64,000 nucleotides of DNA from Pimelobacter simplex (lineage in GTDB: Bacteria; Actinomycetota; Actinomycetes; Propionibacteriales; Nocardioidaceae), in assembly GCF_024662235.1 (NCBI RefSeq), contig NZ_CP096276.1, forward strand, positions 1,798,001 to 1,862,000, in the 5' to 3' direction. Of the stretch, positions 1 through 7,753 are shown piece by piece. The position numbers and the translations under genes are program-made. The notes beneath the pieces are model-generated. The model ran no database searches. It had not been told where the DNA came from and saw nothing but the letters and a program-made list of their open reading frames with translations. Within the stretch, counting starts at the first letter, position 1, and each line of letters starts with the position of its first letter.

Positions 1-930
1 GGTGTCCCGGAGTCCCTGGGCGGGGTCTCCGAGGAGCGCTCCGCGATGGCCGGCACGCTCGTCGCCGAGGCGCTCGCCAAGGGCGACATGGGCCTGGCCG
101 TCGCCACGCTGGCGCCCGGTTCGGTCGCGACGGCCATCGGTCTGTGGGGCACCGATGCGCAGCAGCAGACCTACCTCCCGGCGTTCACCGGCGACGAGGT
201 CCCCGCGGCCGCGCTCGCGCTGAGCGAGCCGACCGTCCTCTTCGACGTGCTCAGCCCGTCGACCACCGCCAAGAAGTCCGGCGACGGCTACGTGCTCAAC
301 GGCACCAAGAGCCTGGTCGCCCGCGGTGACCACGCCGAGCTCTTCGTCGTCGGCGCCCAGCTCGACGGCAAGCCCGTGCTGTTCCTGGTCGAGTCCTCGA
401 CCGAGGGCCTCAGCATCGAGGGCGACCCGGCGATGGGCGTGCGCGCCGCGTCGCTGACCAAGCTCGTGCTCGAGAACGTCAAGGTCCCCGCGGACGCCGT
501 CCTCGGCGCCACCGACGGCTCGACCTACACCGAGTGCGTCCGCCTCTCCCGCCTGGCCTGGTGCGCGCTCGCGGTCGGCACGGCCCAGGCCGTGCTCGAC
601 TACGTGACGCCCTACGTCAAGGAGCGCGAGGCGTTCGGCGAGCCGATCGCCAACCGCCAGTCGGTCGCCTTCATGGTCGCCAACATCGCGATCGAGCTCC
701 AGGGCATGCGCCTGCTGACCTACCGCGCGGCTTCACGTGCCGCGGCCGGCAAGGACTTCTCCCGCGAGGTCGCACTGGCCCGCAAGGCGTGCACCGACAA
801 GGGCATGCAGATCGGCCTCGACGGCGTCCAGCTGCTCGGTGGCCACGGATTCGTCAAGGAGCACCCGGTCGAGCGGTGGTATCGCGACCTGCGTGCCATC
901 GGCATCATGGAAGGAACGGTGCTGGTCTGA
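1..930 (+). CDS. Acyl-CoA dehydrogenase, N-terminus outside window
   Basis: The frame is open from base 1, so the gene starts upstream; 309 residues are visible and roughly 70-100 N-terminal residues are missing compared with the usual 380-400. It would oxidise an acyl-CoA to the enoyl-CoA using FAD. The middle beta-domain is followed by the C-terminal helical domain, with the flavin-contact stretch LLGGHGFVKEHPVERWYRD and a terminal IMEGT motif whose Glu matches the catalytic base of MCAD-type enzymes. The stop overlaps the next start (TGATG), so the two dehydrogenases are translationally coupled and may form a heteromeric enzyme. The substrate cannot be read from the sequence. Confidence 0.9.
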   Translation, partial: GVPESLGGVSEERSAMAGTLVAEALAKGDMGLAVATLAPGSVATAIGLWGTDAQQQTYLPAFTGDEVPAAALALSEPTVLFDVLSPSTTAKKSGDGYVLNGTKSLVARGDHAELFVVGAQLDGKPVLFLVESSTEGLSIEGDPAMGVRAASLTKLVLENVKVPADAVLGATDGSTYTECVRLSRLAWCALAVGTAQAVLDYVTPYVKEREAFGEPIANRQSVAFMVANIAIELQGMRLLTYRAASRAAAGKDFSREVALARKACTDKGMQIGLDGVQLLGGHGFVKEHPVERWYRDLRAIGIMEGTVLV

Positions 931-2150
931 TGGCCATCAACCTCGAAGTCCCGAAGAAGCACCGGGCGCTGGTCGACCAGGCCCACCAGGTCGCGATGAA
1001 CATGCTGCGACCCATCTCGCGCAAGTACGACATCGCCGAGCACGAGTATCCCAAGGAGCTCGACATGCTCGCGGCGATGATCGACGGGCTCTCCGAGTCC
1101 GGCGCGAGCGAGGGTGCCGGCGCGACCGGCGTACGCCGCGACGCCGACGACAGCGACAAGAAGGGCTCGGTCAAGAACGGCGCCAACCTCGCCTCGGTGA
1201 CCTCGGTCGCCGAGATGTGCTGGGGCGACACCGGCCTGCTGCTGTCGATGCCCCGCCAGGGCCTCGGCAACTCCGCGATCGCCTCGGTCGCCAACGACGA
1301 GCAGCTCGAGCGCTTCAAGGGCCGCTGGGCCTCGATGGCGATCACCGAGCCGTCGTTCGGCTCCGACTCGGCCGCGATCTCGACGACCGCCGTGCTCGAC
1401 GGCGACGAGTACGTCATCAACGGCGAGAAGATCTTCGTCACCTCCGGCGAGCGCTCCGACTGCATCGTGGTGTGGGCGACGCTCGACAAGTCCCTGGGCC
1501 GCGCGGCGATCAAGTCGTTCGTGGTCGAGAAGGGCACGCCCGGCGTCAAGGTCGAGCGGCTCGAGGAGAAGCTCGGCATCCGTGCCTCCGACACCGCGGT
1601 GATCACGTTCACCGACGCGCGAGTGGCCAAGGAGAACCTCCTCGGCTCGCCCGAGATCAACGTCGAGCAGGGCTTCGCCGGCGCGATGGCGACGTTCGAC
1701 AACACCCGTCCGCTGGTCGCCGCGATGGCGGTCGGCTGCGCCCGGGCCTCGCTCGACCTGACCCGCGACCTGCTCAAGGAGGCGGGGATCGAGGTCGACT
1801 ACGACCGTCCCGCGCTGCTCCAGCACGCCGCTGCCGCGAAGTTCCTCCAGCTCGAGGCCGACTGGGAGGCCGGGCGCCTGCTCACCCTCCAGGCCGCGTG
1901 GATGGCGGACAACCGCAAGCCCAACTCGCTGGAGGCCTCGATGGCCAAGGCGAAGGCCGGCCGGGTCGGCTCCGACGTGACGCTGTCGTGCGTCGAGCTG
2001 TGCGCGTCGATCGGCTACAGCGAGGAGGAGCTGCTCGAGAAGTGGGCCCGCGACTCCAAGATCCTCGACATCTTCGAGGGCACCCAGCAGATCCAGCAGC
2101 TCATCGTGGCCCGCCGCATCCTGGGGCTGTCTAGCGCCGAGCTCAAGTGA
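930..2150 (+). CDS. Acyl-CoA dehydrogenase
   Basis: A full-length 406-residue acyl-CoA dehydrogenase. The FAD/substrate-binding middle domain carries MAITEPSFGSDSAAI around residue 135 (the T-E-P-x-x-GSD signature), and the catalytic Glu sits in DIFEGTQQIQQ near residue 383. The start ATG at 930 overlaps the preceding stop by one base. Pairs of adjacent dehydrogenases are common in actinobacterial fatty-acid, steroid and amino-acid catabolism. Here both members keep the catalytic Glu, unlike the alpha2-beta2 steroid enzymes in which one subunit lacks it. The region downstream carries composite repeat unit 1. Confidence 0.93.
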   Translation: MAINLEVPKKHRALVDQAHQVAMNMLRPISRKYDIAEHEYPKELDMLAAMIDGLSESGASEGAGATGVRRDADDSDKKGSVKNGANLASVTSVAEMCWGDTGLLLSMPRQGLGNSAIASVANDEQLERFKGRWASMAITEPSFGSDSAAISTTAVLDGDEYVINGEKIFVTSGERSDCIVVWATLDKSLGRAAIKSFVVEKGTPGVKVERLEEKLGIRASDTAVITFTDARVAKENLLGSPEINVEQGFAGAMATFDNTRPLVAAMAVGCARASLDLTRDLLKEAGIEVDYDRPALLQHAAAAKFLQLEADWEAGRLLTLQAAWMADNRKPNSLEASMAKAKAGRVGSDVTLSCVELCASIGYSEEELLEKWARDSKILDIFEGTQQIQQLIVARRILGLSSAELK

Positions 2151-2233
2151 GCTAGCAGGTTCGTGGGTCGAGGGCCCGTCTCCGCGGTCGTGGGGGCCGG
2201 GCCCTCGACGTCCGTGGGCGGGGTGGAACGTGT

Positions 2234-2298
2234 TGCGATTGGTCAGAGACTGCAGCGACACGCCGGTGGGACTTGCGGTTTGGGACCAAACCGCAAGT
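2234..2298. repeat. Composite palindromic repeat, unit 1
   Basis: The left half (2234-2255, TGCGATTGGTCAGAGACTGC) is a degenerate palindrome. The right half (2271-2298) is near-perfect: arms ACTTGCGGTTTGG and CCAAACCGCAAGT around a two-base centre GA. The TTGG cores of the halves lie 41 bp apart (2239 and 2280). The right half abuts the galK stop codon and sits between convergent genes, so one role could be bidirectional transcription termination, although no T-run follows. Five related units occur in this window. Confidence 0.9.
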
Positions 2299-3300
2299 TC
2301 AGGCCGGCGCCGCGATGAGGCGCGCGCCCACCGCGGGCAGGACGACGCGGTGGGCGGGCGCGTCCCACCCGGCGGCGCCGTAGGCGCCGTCGATCGCCGC
2401 GCGCACCGCGGCGACCCCGGTCTCCGGGACCAGCGCGATGGTGCACCCGCCGAACCCGCCGCCGGTGAGCCGGGCGCCGAGCGCGCCCGAGCCGATCGCC
2501 GCGTCGACGGCGGCGTCGAGCTGGGGGAGCGAGACCTCGAAGTCCTCGCGCAGCGACACGTGCGAGGCGGTCATCAGCAGACCGAGCCCGGGCCAGTCCC
2601 CGGCTGCGATCGCCGCGACGGCCGAGCCGACCCGGGCGTCCTCGGTCGTCACGTGCCGCAGCCGGCGAACGTCGCCCGCCGCGCACTCGCGCCGGCGTTG
2701 CGCGTACCCGCCGTCCCCGTCGGCGAGCACGTGCCGGACCCCGCTGTCGGTGACCAGGATCGTCAGCCCGGCCGCGGCCAGCGGCAGCGGTACGTCGCGC
2801 ACCCGGGGGTCCGCGGGATCCGCGAAGTCGATCAGCAGCGCGCCGCCTGCGCTGCCGAGCATGCTGGCGAGCTGGTCCATGCCGCCGGTCGGCGCTCCGA
2901 CGTGCTCGGTCTCGGCGCGGCGGCACGCCTCGGCGATCCGGCGCCGGCCCGGCCGGTCCAGCGGCTGGCCGAGCAGCCCGGCGATCGCCACGGCGACCGA
3001 GCACTCGAGTGCGGCCGAGCTGGACAGCCCGCCGCCGATCGGCAGGTCGGTCGTGACGGCGACGTCGAGGCCGGGGACGTCCCACCCGGCCTCCCGCAGC
3101 GCCCAGACGACGCCCGCGACGTACCCGGTGGCGTCGGCGTCCCCGCTGCCCTCCACCACCAGTGCGGCGTCGTCACGGACCGTGACGGTCGCGGTGGTGG
3201 CGAGCGGGATCGCGAACGGCAGGCAGCGCCCGCCGTTGTAGTCGGTGTGCTCGCCGATCAGGTTCACCCGGCCCGGAGCCGTGGCGGTCGCTGAGGTCAC
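2299..3300 (-). CDS. galK: Galactokinase
   Basis: A GHMP-family kinase of about 333 residues that would phosphorylate galactose to galactose-1-phosphate in the Leloir pathway. The galactokinase signature GRVNLIGEHTDYNGG lies at the N-terminus, the ATP-binding motif PIGGGLSSSAALE around residue 90, and the third GHMP motif GGGFGGC near the C-terminus. I prefer the GTG at 3300: it follows a GAGGATGG ribosome-binding stretch and a TAGCGG -10-like box. A GTG at 3318 would add six residues. No galT or galE is adjacent. It is divergent from the nucleosidase-like gene, and the two -10 boxes overlap at 3322-3331. Confidence 0.93.
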   Translation of the reverse strand: MTSATATAPGRVNLIGEHTDYNGGRCLPFAIPLATTATVTVRDDAALVVEGSGDADATGYVAGVVWALREAGWDVPGLDVAVTTDLPIGGGLSSSAALECSVAVAIAGLLGQPLDRPGRRRIAEACRRAETEHVGAPTGGMDQLASMLGSAGGALLIDFADPADPRVRDVPLPLAAAGLTILVTDSGVRHVLADGDGGYAQRRRECAAGDVRRLRHVTTEDARVGSAVAAIAAGDWPGLGLLMTASHVSLREDFEVSLPQLDAAVDAAIGSGALGARLTGGGFGGCTIALVPETGVAAVRAAIDGAYGAAGWDAPAHRVVLPAVGARLIAAPA

Positions 3301-3337
3301 CCGCCCATCCTCGCCCACCGGCCGCTAGCGTGACGCC

Positions 3338-3922
3338 GTGCCTCGTCCCCTCATCGTCGCCGCGGCCCGTGCCGAGGTCGCCCACGTCCCGGCCGGGCTC
3401 GACGTCGTCGTCACCGGCATCGGCAAGACCGCCGCCGCGACCGCGCTGACCCGGCACCTCGCCGGCCGTTCCGACCTCGACGACCTGGTCGTCGTCAACC
3501 TCGGCACCGCGGGCGCCCTGCACGACGGGCTCGACGGGCTCGACGGGCTCGACGGGCTCGACGGCGAGCATGGCCTCCACGAGATCGGGACCGTGCTCAA
3601 CCACGACATCAACGGCGACGCGATCCGGGCGCTCGGCTACGACCCGCGCGACCGGCTCGTGATCGGGGAGAGCCCGACCGTCCTGGCCACCGGCGACGTC
3701 TTCGTCACCGACCCGGTCGTCCGGACCCGGCTCGCCGAGCGGGCGCAGCTCGTCGACATGGAGGGCTACGCCGTCGCGTACGTCGCCCAGGAGTTCGGCG
3801 TCGCGCTGCGGATGGTCAAGCACGTCTCCGACAACGCCGACGAGGGCGCGATGGAGTGGGCCGCGCTGGTCGACCGCAGCGCCCGGGTCCTGGGGGAGTG
3901 GGCGGCGACCCACCTGGGCTGA
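3338..3922 (+). CDS. Nucleoside phosphorylase / MTA-SAH nucleosidase-like protein
   Basis: A 194-residue member of the PNP/UDP phosphorylase fold, which cleaves the N-glycosidic bond of nucleosides. The family hallmarks are VDMEGYAVAYVA (the ME..A ribose-contact motif) near residue 140 and VKHVSDNADE (catalytic Asp region) near residue 160. It is shorter than typical MTAN (about 230), so the substrate is uncertain. A GTG start follows a TAGCGT box at 3326-3331 by six bases, indicating a leaderless transcript. An in-frame run of GLD tripeptides, encoded by a 9-bp tandem repeat, lies around residues 63-74. Confidence 0.75.
   Translation: MPRPLIVAAARAEVAHVPAGLDVVVTGIGKTAAATALTRHLAGRSDLDDLVVVNLGTAGALHDGLDGLDGLDGLDGEHGLHEIGTVLNHDINGDAIRALGYDPRDRLVIGESPTVLATGDVFVTDPVVRTRLAERAQLVDMEGYAVAYVAQEFGVALRMVKHVSDNADEGAMEWAALVDRSARVLGEWAATHLG
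3524..3559 (+). repeat. In-frame 9-bp tandem repeat (4 copies)
   Basis: Four perfect tandem copies of GACGGGCTC, followed by a partial fifth, encode consecutive Asp-Gly-Leu units inside the nucleosidase-like gene. The unit length is a multiple of three, so copy-number change would keep the frame and only lengthen a surface loop. Confidence 0.95.
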
Positions 3923-3928
3923 CCGCCG

Positions 3929-4522
3929 TCAGCGGCTGCTGGAGGCCCGCCGGCCGCGCACCACGCCCACGAAGTCCTGGTGGACCGGGCTGTCGGCCTC
4001 GCGCGGCCACAGCAGCGCCACCGTCGTCGGGGGCAGGTCGACCGGACGGGTGACCACGTCCTTGCGGTGGTGCAGGCGCGCCAGCGACATCGGCACGATC
4101 ACCACCCCGGTGCCCGACGAGGCGACCTCGATCGCGTCCTTGACCGTCATCGGCGGGAACGGCAGCTGCTCGGCAGCCGGCGTCCACCCGGACGGGTGGG
4201 GGAGCACGAGCTGCTCGTCGGCGAGCTCGGCGAGGTCGAGCGGCGCGTCGGACTCGGCGGCGGCCACGAAGTGCTCGCGCCCGGCGACGACGACGGGCTG
4301 CTCGTCGTACAGGCGGACGCAGTGGAGGGGCGTCGGCGCCTCGAGGTCGACCGGCAGCCGGGCCAGGACGAGGTCGGCGGTGCCGTCGTCGAGCACGGCG
4401 CGGCCGGCGTCCTCCTCGATCGGCAGCAGCCGCAGCGGCAGGCGCGGGTGACGCTCGCGCCACACCCGGGCCCACTTGTCGGGCGTCACTCCGGGGACGA
4501 AGGCGACACGCAGCTCTTGCAT
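3929..4522 (-). CDS. LysR-type substrate-binding domain protein without HTH
   Basis: A 197-residue protein resembling only the effector-binding domain of LysR regulators: an opening beta-strand MQELRVAFVPGVTPDKW, a central DLVLARLP segment, and VASSGTGVVIVPMSLARL near residue 140, typical of the second lobe. The N-terminal winged helix-turn-helix is absent, and no such domain is encoded in frame upstream, because the gene begins shortly after a GATCGT -10-like box. It could bind a small ligand or act as a dominant partner of a full-length LysR protein. Its function is unknown. It lies downstream of the HesB-like gene on the same strand. Confidence 0.7.
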   Translation of the reverse strand: MQELRVAFVPGVTPDKWARVWRERHPRLPLRLLPIEEDAGRAVLDDGTADLVLARLPVDLEAPTPLHCVRLYDEQPVVVAGREHFVAAAESDAPLDLAELADEQLVLPHPSGWTPAAEQLPFPPMTVKDAIEVASSGTGVVIVPMSLARLHHRKDVVTRPVDLPPTTVALLWPREADSPVHQDFVGVVRGRRASSSR

Positions 4523-4568
4523 GCCCCCACGATCCCAGAAGCGACGCCCGAGCGTGGCTTCGGCGTCG

Positions 4569-4844
4569 CTAGGCCTGCGCGAGCAGGCCGAACTGCAACG
4601 CCCCCTGGTCGTCGACCCCGGCGTCGAGGGTCATCTCGCCGAGCTGGTCGGCGGCTCCCGCATCGAGGTAGACGGTCGCGCCGTCCTGCACCACCATCTC
4701 GTCACCCGCCTCGGGCTGGGCCGTCGCGGTGACGGCGAAGCCGGTGTCGACCTGCGTGATCCGCAGGCCCGCGGTGTCCGGAGCGTCGGGGATGTCGGTC
4801 ATCTGCTTGACGATCGTGCATGCGTTCTCAGTCAGGGTGAGCAT
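4569..4844 (-). CDS. HesB/IscA-fold protein lacking the cysteine triad
   Basis: A 91-residue protein with the length and beta-rich layout of A-type iron-sulfur carriers (opening MLTLTENACTIVKQM, then a VYLDAGAADQLGEMTLD region). IscA/ErpA proteins bind Fe-S clusters through one Cys plus a C-terminal CGC. Here the only Cys is residue 9 and the C-terminus (QGALQFGLLAQA) has none, so cluster transfer by the usual mechanism is unlikely. Similar cysteine-less relatives are known in actinobacteria without an assigned role. A GAGAAGG ribosome-binding site precedes the ATG. Confidence 0.7.
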   Translation of the reverse strand: MLTLTENACTIVKQMTDIPDAPDTAGLRITQVDTGFAVTATAQPEAGDEMVVQDGATVYLDAGAADQLGEMTLDAGVDDQGALQFGLLAQA

Positions 4845-4963
4845 GGCTTGCCTTCTCGGTTGAGGTCAGAGACCTCACCCACCGTGGCACGCGGACCAGG
4901 CTCGATCAAGGCGTGCGGATGCCCAGGAGGGGTGCCGATGCGGCATCTCGGGCCAGCCTTTGC

Positions 4964-4969
4964 TACGGT
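4964..4969 (+). promoter_or_regulatory. -10 box of tRNA-Leu gene
   Basis: TACGGT lies 13 bases before the mature 5' end of the tRNA, a normal distance for transcription start plus a short 5' leader removed by RNase P. Confidence 0.5.
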
Positions 4970-4982
4970 TTCACCCGCACTC

Positions 4983-5068
4983 GTCCGGGTGGCGGAATTG
5001 GCAGACGCGCTAGCTTGAGGTGCTAGTGCCCGTATTAGGGCGTGGGGGTTCAAGTCCCCCCTCGGACA
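4983..5068 (+). tRNA. tRNA-Leu (anticodon GAG)
   Basis: An 86-nt class II tRNA. The acceptor stem GTCCGGG pairs with CTCGGAC (one G-T), with discriminator A at 5068. The D-arm contains GGCAGAC, the anticodon stem-loop is CTAGCTTGAGGTGCTAG with anticodon GAG, a long variable arm (TGCCCGTATTAGGGCGT) is typical of leucine tRNAs, and the T-arm is GGGGGTTCAAGTCCCCC. The 3' CCA is not encoded. It would read CUC and, by wobble, CUU leucine codons. Confidence 0.97.
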
Positions 5069-5077
5069 CAGAAAAGC

Positions 5078-5107
5078 CAGAACGGCGGCCCTCGGGCCGC
5101 CGTTCTG
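5078..5107 (+). terminator. Hairpin terminator of tRNA-Leu
   Basis: A GC-rich inverted repeat with arms CAGAACGGCGGCC and GGCCGCCGTTCTG lies ten bases after the tRNA end. There is no strong T-run (only TTCTGCGTTG), as is usual in high-GC actinobacteria. Confidence 0.7.
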
Positions 5108-5132
5108 CGTTGCTGGCCCGACGGCTCGATTC

Positions 5133-5330
5133 CTAGCGCAGGTGGCCGAGCCCGCGGTACAGGTCGAGCTCGACCCGCACCTGCGCCGGGAGCGGTGCGC
5201 CGGAGCGCTGATCGTGGCGGCGTACTCCTCGAGCGCGGCGACCAGCCGGCGGCGGAAGGGGCGGGCCGAGGAGACCTCGGCCCGGCAGGCGCCCAGCAAC
5301 GCGCGCTCGTGGCGCGGTGCGCACGGGTGC
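5133..5330 (-). pseudogene. Frameshifted gene remnant
   Basis: On the minus strand a protein-like stretch with strong GC3 codon use reads ERALLGACRAEVSSARPF and on to ALEEYAATIS, then continues as sense only after a shift into another frame, LPAQVRVELDLYRGLGHLR, ending at a TAG (5133-5135). No start codon or full domain is present. I read it as the C-terminal remnant of a decayed gene; I do not recognise the family. A sequencing error that splits a short real gene is the alternative. Confidence 0.35.
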
Positions 5331-5349
5331 GCAGGGGGTGCCGACGCCT

Positions 5350-5817
5350 CTACCGCACGCCGGTCCCCACGATCCGCACCTCGCCCGCGGTCCGCAGCCG
5401 CACCTCCAGCACCCGACTCGCGAACCGCCACCCCGCGTCCGTACGCCGGTAGCGGTCCCGGTAGACGACGTGCCAGGTGTCGTCCCGGCCCCCGCCGTCG
5501 CGCTCGAACGCGTGGTGCGCGACGCAGGCGACCCGGCCGGTCGCCTCGTCGGGGGAAACGGCGTCGAAGACGGTGCCGACCACGGCGTGCACGGTGACGG
5601 GCAGGCGGTGGACCGCGCCGAGGGCGGTGGTGATGGCGTCGAGGCTGTCGTGGGTGGCGGTGCCGGGGGAGCGGCCGGGGTCGACCGGGGCGGTCATGGT
5701 GGCGTCGGAGGTGAAGAGGGCGACGACGGCGTCGAGGTCGCGGTCGTCGACGCCGGCGGCGTAGCGGTGGACGAGGTCGGCGAGCGCGAGGTGGTCGGCG
5801 GGGGAGAGCGACGTCAT
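5350..5817 (-). CDS. NTF2-like (SnoaL/ring-hydroxylating beta-type) protein
   Basis: A 155-residue small alpha+beta-barrel protein. The opening LSPADHLALADLVHRYAAGVDDRDLDAVVALFTSDATM is the characteristic N-terminal helix pair of SnoaL-4/NTF2-like proteins, followed by VHAVVGTVFD and a WHVVYRDRYRRTDAGWRFA strand pair. Such proteins act as ketosteroid isomerases, dehydratases or non-enzymatic binders; the substrate here is unknown. The ATG at 5817 is favoured over 5835 because a minus-strand TAGCCT box ends seven bases before it (leaderless start). Confidence 0.8.
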   Translation of the reverse strand: MTSLSPADHLALADLVHRYAAGVDDRDLDAVVALFTSDATMTAPVDPGRSPGTATHDSLDAITTALGAVHRLPVTVHAVVGTVFDAVSPDEATGRVACVAHHAFERDGGGRDDTWHVVYRDRYRRTDAGWRFASRVLEVRLRTAGEVRIVGTGVR

Positions 5818-5882
5818 GGGCCGAAGGCTAGACATGTAGCACAGGTGCACGCCGCCGTCTTCCGGCCAGCGGGATCGGCCGC

Positions 5883-6049
5883 TATCGTGGACGCCGCACA
5901 CGCAGAGGCCTCTGATCTTTCAGTTTTTCTGAAAGGTGCCCTGCAGAACTCCTCGATGGACGCACCTGTGGCCGCGACCACAGACTCCCTTCCTGAGATC
6001 CAAGCCGCGGTCCCGATCGATCGGGACCGCCTCACAGGAAGCGCGATCT
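5883..6049 (+). promoter_or_regulatory. Hairpin-rich leader of the oligopeptide transporter operon
   Basis: A TATCGT -10-like box at 5883-5888 is followed by about 155 nt of untranslated leader, long for this window. It holds three inverted repeats: CTTTCAG-TTTTT-CTGAAAG at 5917-5935, TGTGG-CCGCGA-CCACA at 5967-5982, and a perfect 24-bp palindrome at 6007-6030 whose arm is GCGGTCCCGATC. The palindrome ends just before the AGGAAG ribosome-binding site. It could be an attenuator or an operator; I recognise no riboswitch class. Confidence 0.55.
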
Positions 6050-7753
6050 ATGGCGAAACGATCCCGGAGAGTGGTGCCCGTCGGGCTCGCCCTCGTCCTG
6101 GCCCTCGCGGTGGCCGGCTGCAATGCCAACTCCTCGTCGAGCGACTCGACCAAGGACAAGAACACGTCGGCGATGGAGTCCGTGCCCCAGGGCGGGACGC
6201 TCCACTACCTCTCCCGCAAGGCGACGGAGTCCTTCGAGACCGCCAACGCGCAGATGGTGCCGACCAGCCGGCTGCGGTGGGAGCACCGCGGGCTGACGTC
6301 GTGGCAGACGTTCCCCGACAAGGACACGATCCTGGTCCCGGACCTCGCCAAGGACACCGGTACGACCGACGACGGCGGCAAGACCTGGACCTTCGAGCTG
6401 CAGGACGGCCTGAAGTTCTCCGACGGCAGCCCGATCACGGCCCAGGACGTCAAGTACGGCATCGAGCGGTCGTTCGCGCCGATGTTCCAGGGCGGCCTCG
6501 GTTACCACAAGACCCTGCTCGAGGGCGGTGCCGACTACGACGGCCCGTACGACGGCAAGGAGCTCGACTCCATCGAGGTCGTCGACGAGCACAAGATCGT
6601 CTTTCACCTGACCCGCCCGTTCGGCAACTGGCCGTGGATCGTGAGCATGCCGGCGTTCGCGCCCGTGCCGAAGGCGGCCGACACCCAGCCCGAGACGTAC
6701 GGCGAGAAGCCGGTCGCGAGCGGCCCGTACATGGTGACGAGCTTCAGCAAGGGCACCCAGGCCGTGCTGGAGCGCAACCCGAACTGGAAGGCGGACACCG
6801 ACCAGGCCCGCCTGGCCGGCCCGGACAAGATCATCCTCGACATGGGGCTGAACAACGACACGATCGTGCAGCGCCTCATCGACGACAAGGGCGACGACAA
6901 GAACGCGATCAGCAACGCGCTCATCTCGCCCTCGCAGTTCCAGCGCATCGAGTCCGACGCGTCGATCTCGGACCGGCTGGCCAACGGCCCCTCGGGCTAC
7001 TTCCGCTACCTCGCGATGAACGTGAAGCGGCCGGGTCTCTCCGACCTCCGGGTGCGCCAGGCGATCAACTACGCGATCAACAAGTCCGAGATCCAGAGCG
7101 TGTACGGCGGCCCGAAGTTCGGTGGTCAGATCACCTCGTCGATCATGACCGAGGGCATCCCCGGCGCCACCGACTACGACCTGTACCCGGGCGGCGACAC
7201 CGGTGACGTCGAGAAGGCCAAGGAGCTGCTCGACGAGGCCGGCGTGAAGAACCTCAAGCTCACGCTGACCTACCCGACCGACGTCAGCGCGATCGAGGAG
7301 AAGGAGGCGCTGAGCGTCAAGAACTCGCTCAAGCGGGTCGGCATCGACGTCGAGCTCAAGGGTCTCGACGGCAGCACCTGGTACGAGCTGATCTCGGACG
7401 CCAAGGGTGACTACGACCTGACCACGAACGGCTGGGGCGCCGACTTCCCGAGCGGCATGAGCACCATCCAGCCGCTCTTCGCCTCGAGCGAGATCGGCAA
7501 CGGCGGCGGCAACGCCTCGCAGTACTCCAACCCCGAGGTGGACGCGGCGATCGACGCCGCGATCTCCGAGCCCGACCTCGACAAGGCCGCCGAGATGTGG
7601 GCCGCGATCGACAAGCAGATCATGGAGGACGCCCCGATCGTCCCGTTCCTCGTGCAGCGCACGCAGGCACTGGCCGGATCGAACATCCTGAACTACTTCA
7701 TGCCCGCCTACCCGCCGTTCGCGAACGAGCTGGTCGTCGGTGTCGATCACTGA
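6050..7753 (+). CDS. Peptide/oligopeptide ABC transporter substrate-binding lipoprotein
   Basis: A 567-residue family 5 extracellular solute-binding protein (DppA/OppA type) that would capture peptides outside the membrane. A positively charged n-region MAKRSRR is followed by a hydrophobic stretch and lipobox AVAGC, so Cys24 is the lipidation site. The body has the family pattern WTFELQDGLKFSDGSPITAQDVKYGIERS around residue 120 and LRVRQAINYAINKSEI around 335. The ATG at 6050 follows AGGAAG; an upstream in-frame extension would run through the leader hairpins and is not credible. It is the first gene of a five-gene transporter operon and overlaps the next gene by 14 bases. Confidence 0.95.
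   Translation: MAKRSRRVVPVGLALVLALAVAGCNANSSSSDSTKDKNTSAMESVPQGGTLHYLSRKATESFETANAQMVPTSRLRWEHRGLTSWQTFPDKDTILVPDLAKDTGTTDDGGKTWTFELQDGLKFSDGSPITAQDVKYGIERSFAPMFQGGLGYHKTLLEGGADYDGPYDGKELDSIEVVDEHKIVFHLTRPFGNWPWIVSMPAFAPVPKAADTQPETYGEKPVASGPYMVTSFSKGTQAVLERNPNWKADTDQARLAGPDKIILDMGLNNDTIVQRLIDDKGDDKNAISNALISPSQFQRIESDASISDRLANGPSGYFRYLAMNVKRPGLSDLRVRQAINYAINKSEIQSVYGGPKFGGQITSSIMTEGIPGATDYDLYPGGDTGDVEKAKELLDEAGVKNLKLTLTYPTDVSAIEEKEALSVKNSLKRVGIDVELKGLDGSTWYELISDAKGDYDLTTNGWGADFPSGMSTIQPLFASSEIGNGGGNASQYSNPEVDAAIDAAISEPDLDKAAEMWAAIDKQIMEDAPIVPFLVQRTQALAGSNILNYFMPAYPPFANELVVGVDH

Noticed and set aside
5936..6049. N-terminal extension of the peptide-binding lipoprotein
   Set aside because: It would place the signal peptide and lipobox internally and run through leader hairpins; the ATG at 6050 has a good ribosome-binding site.
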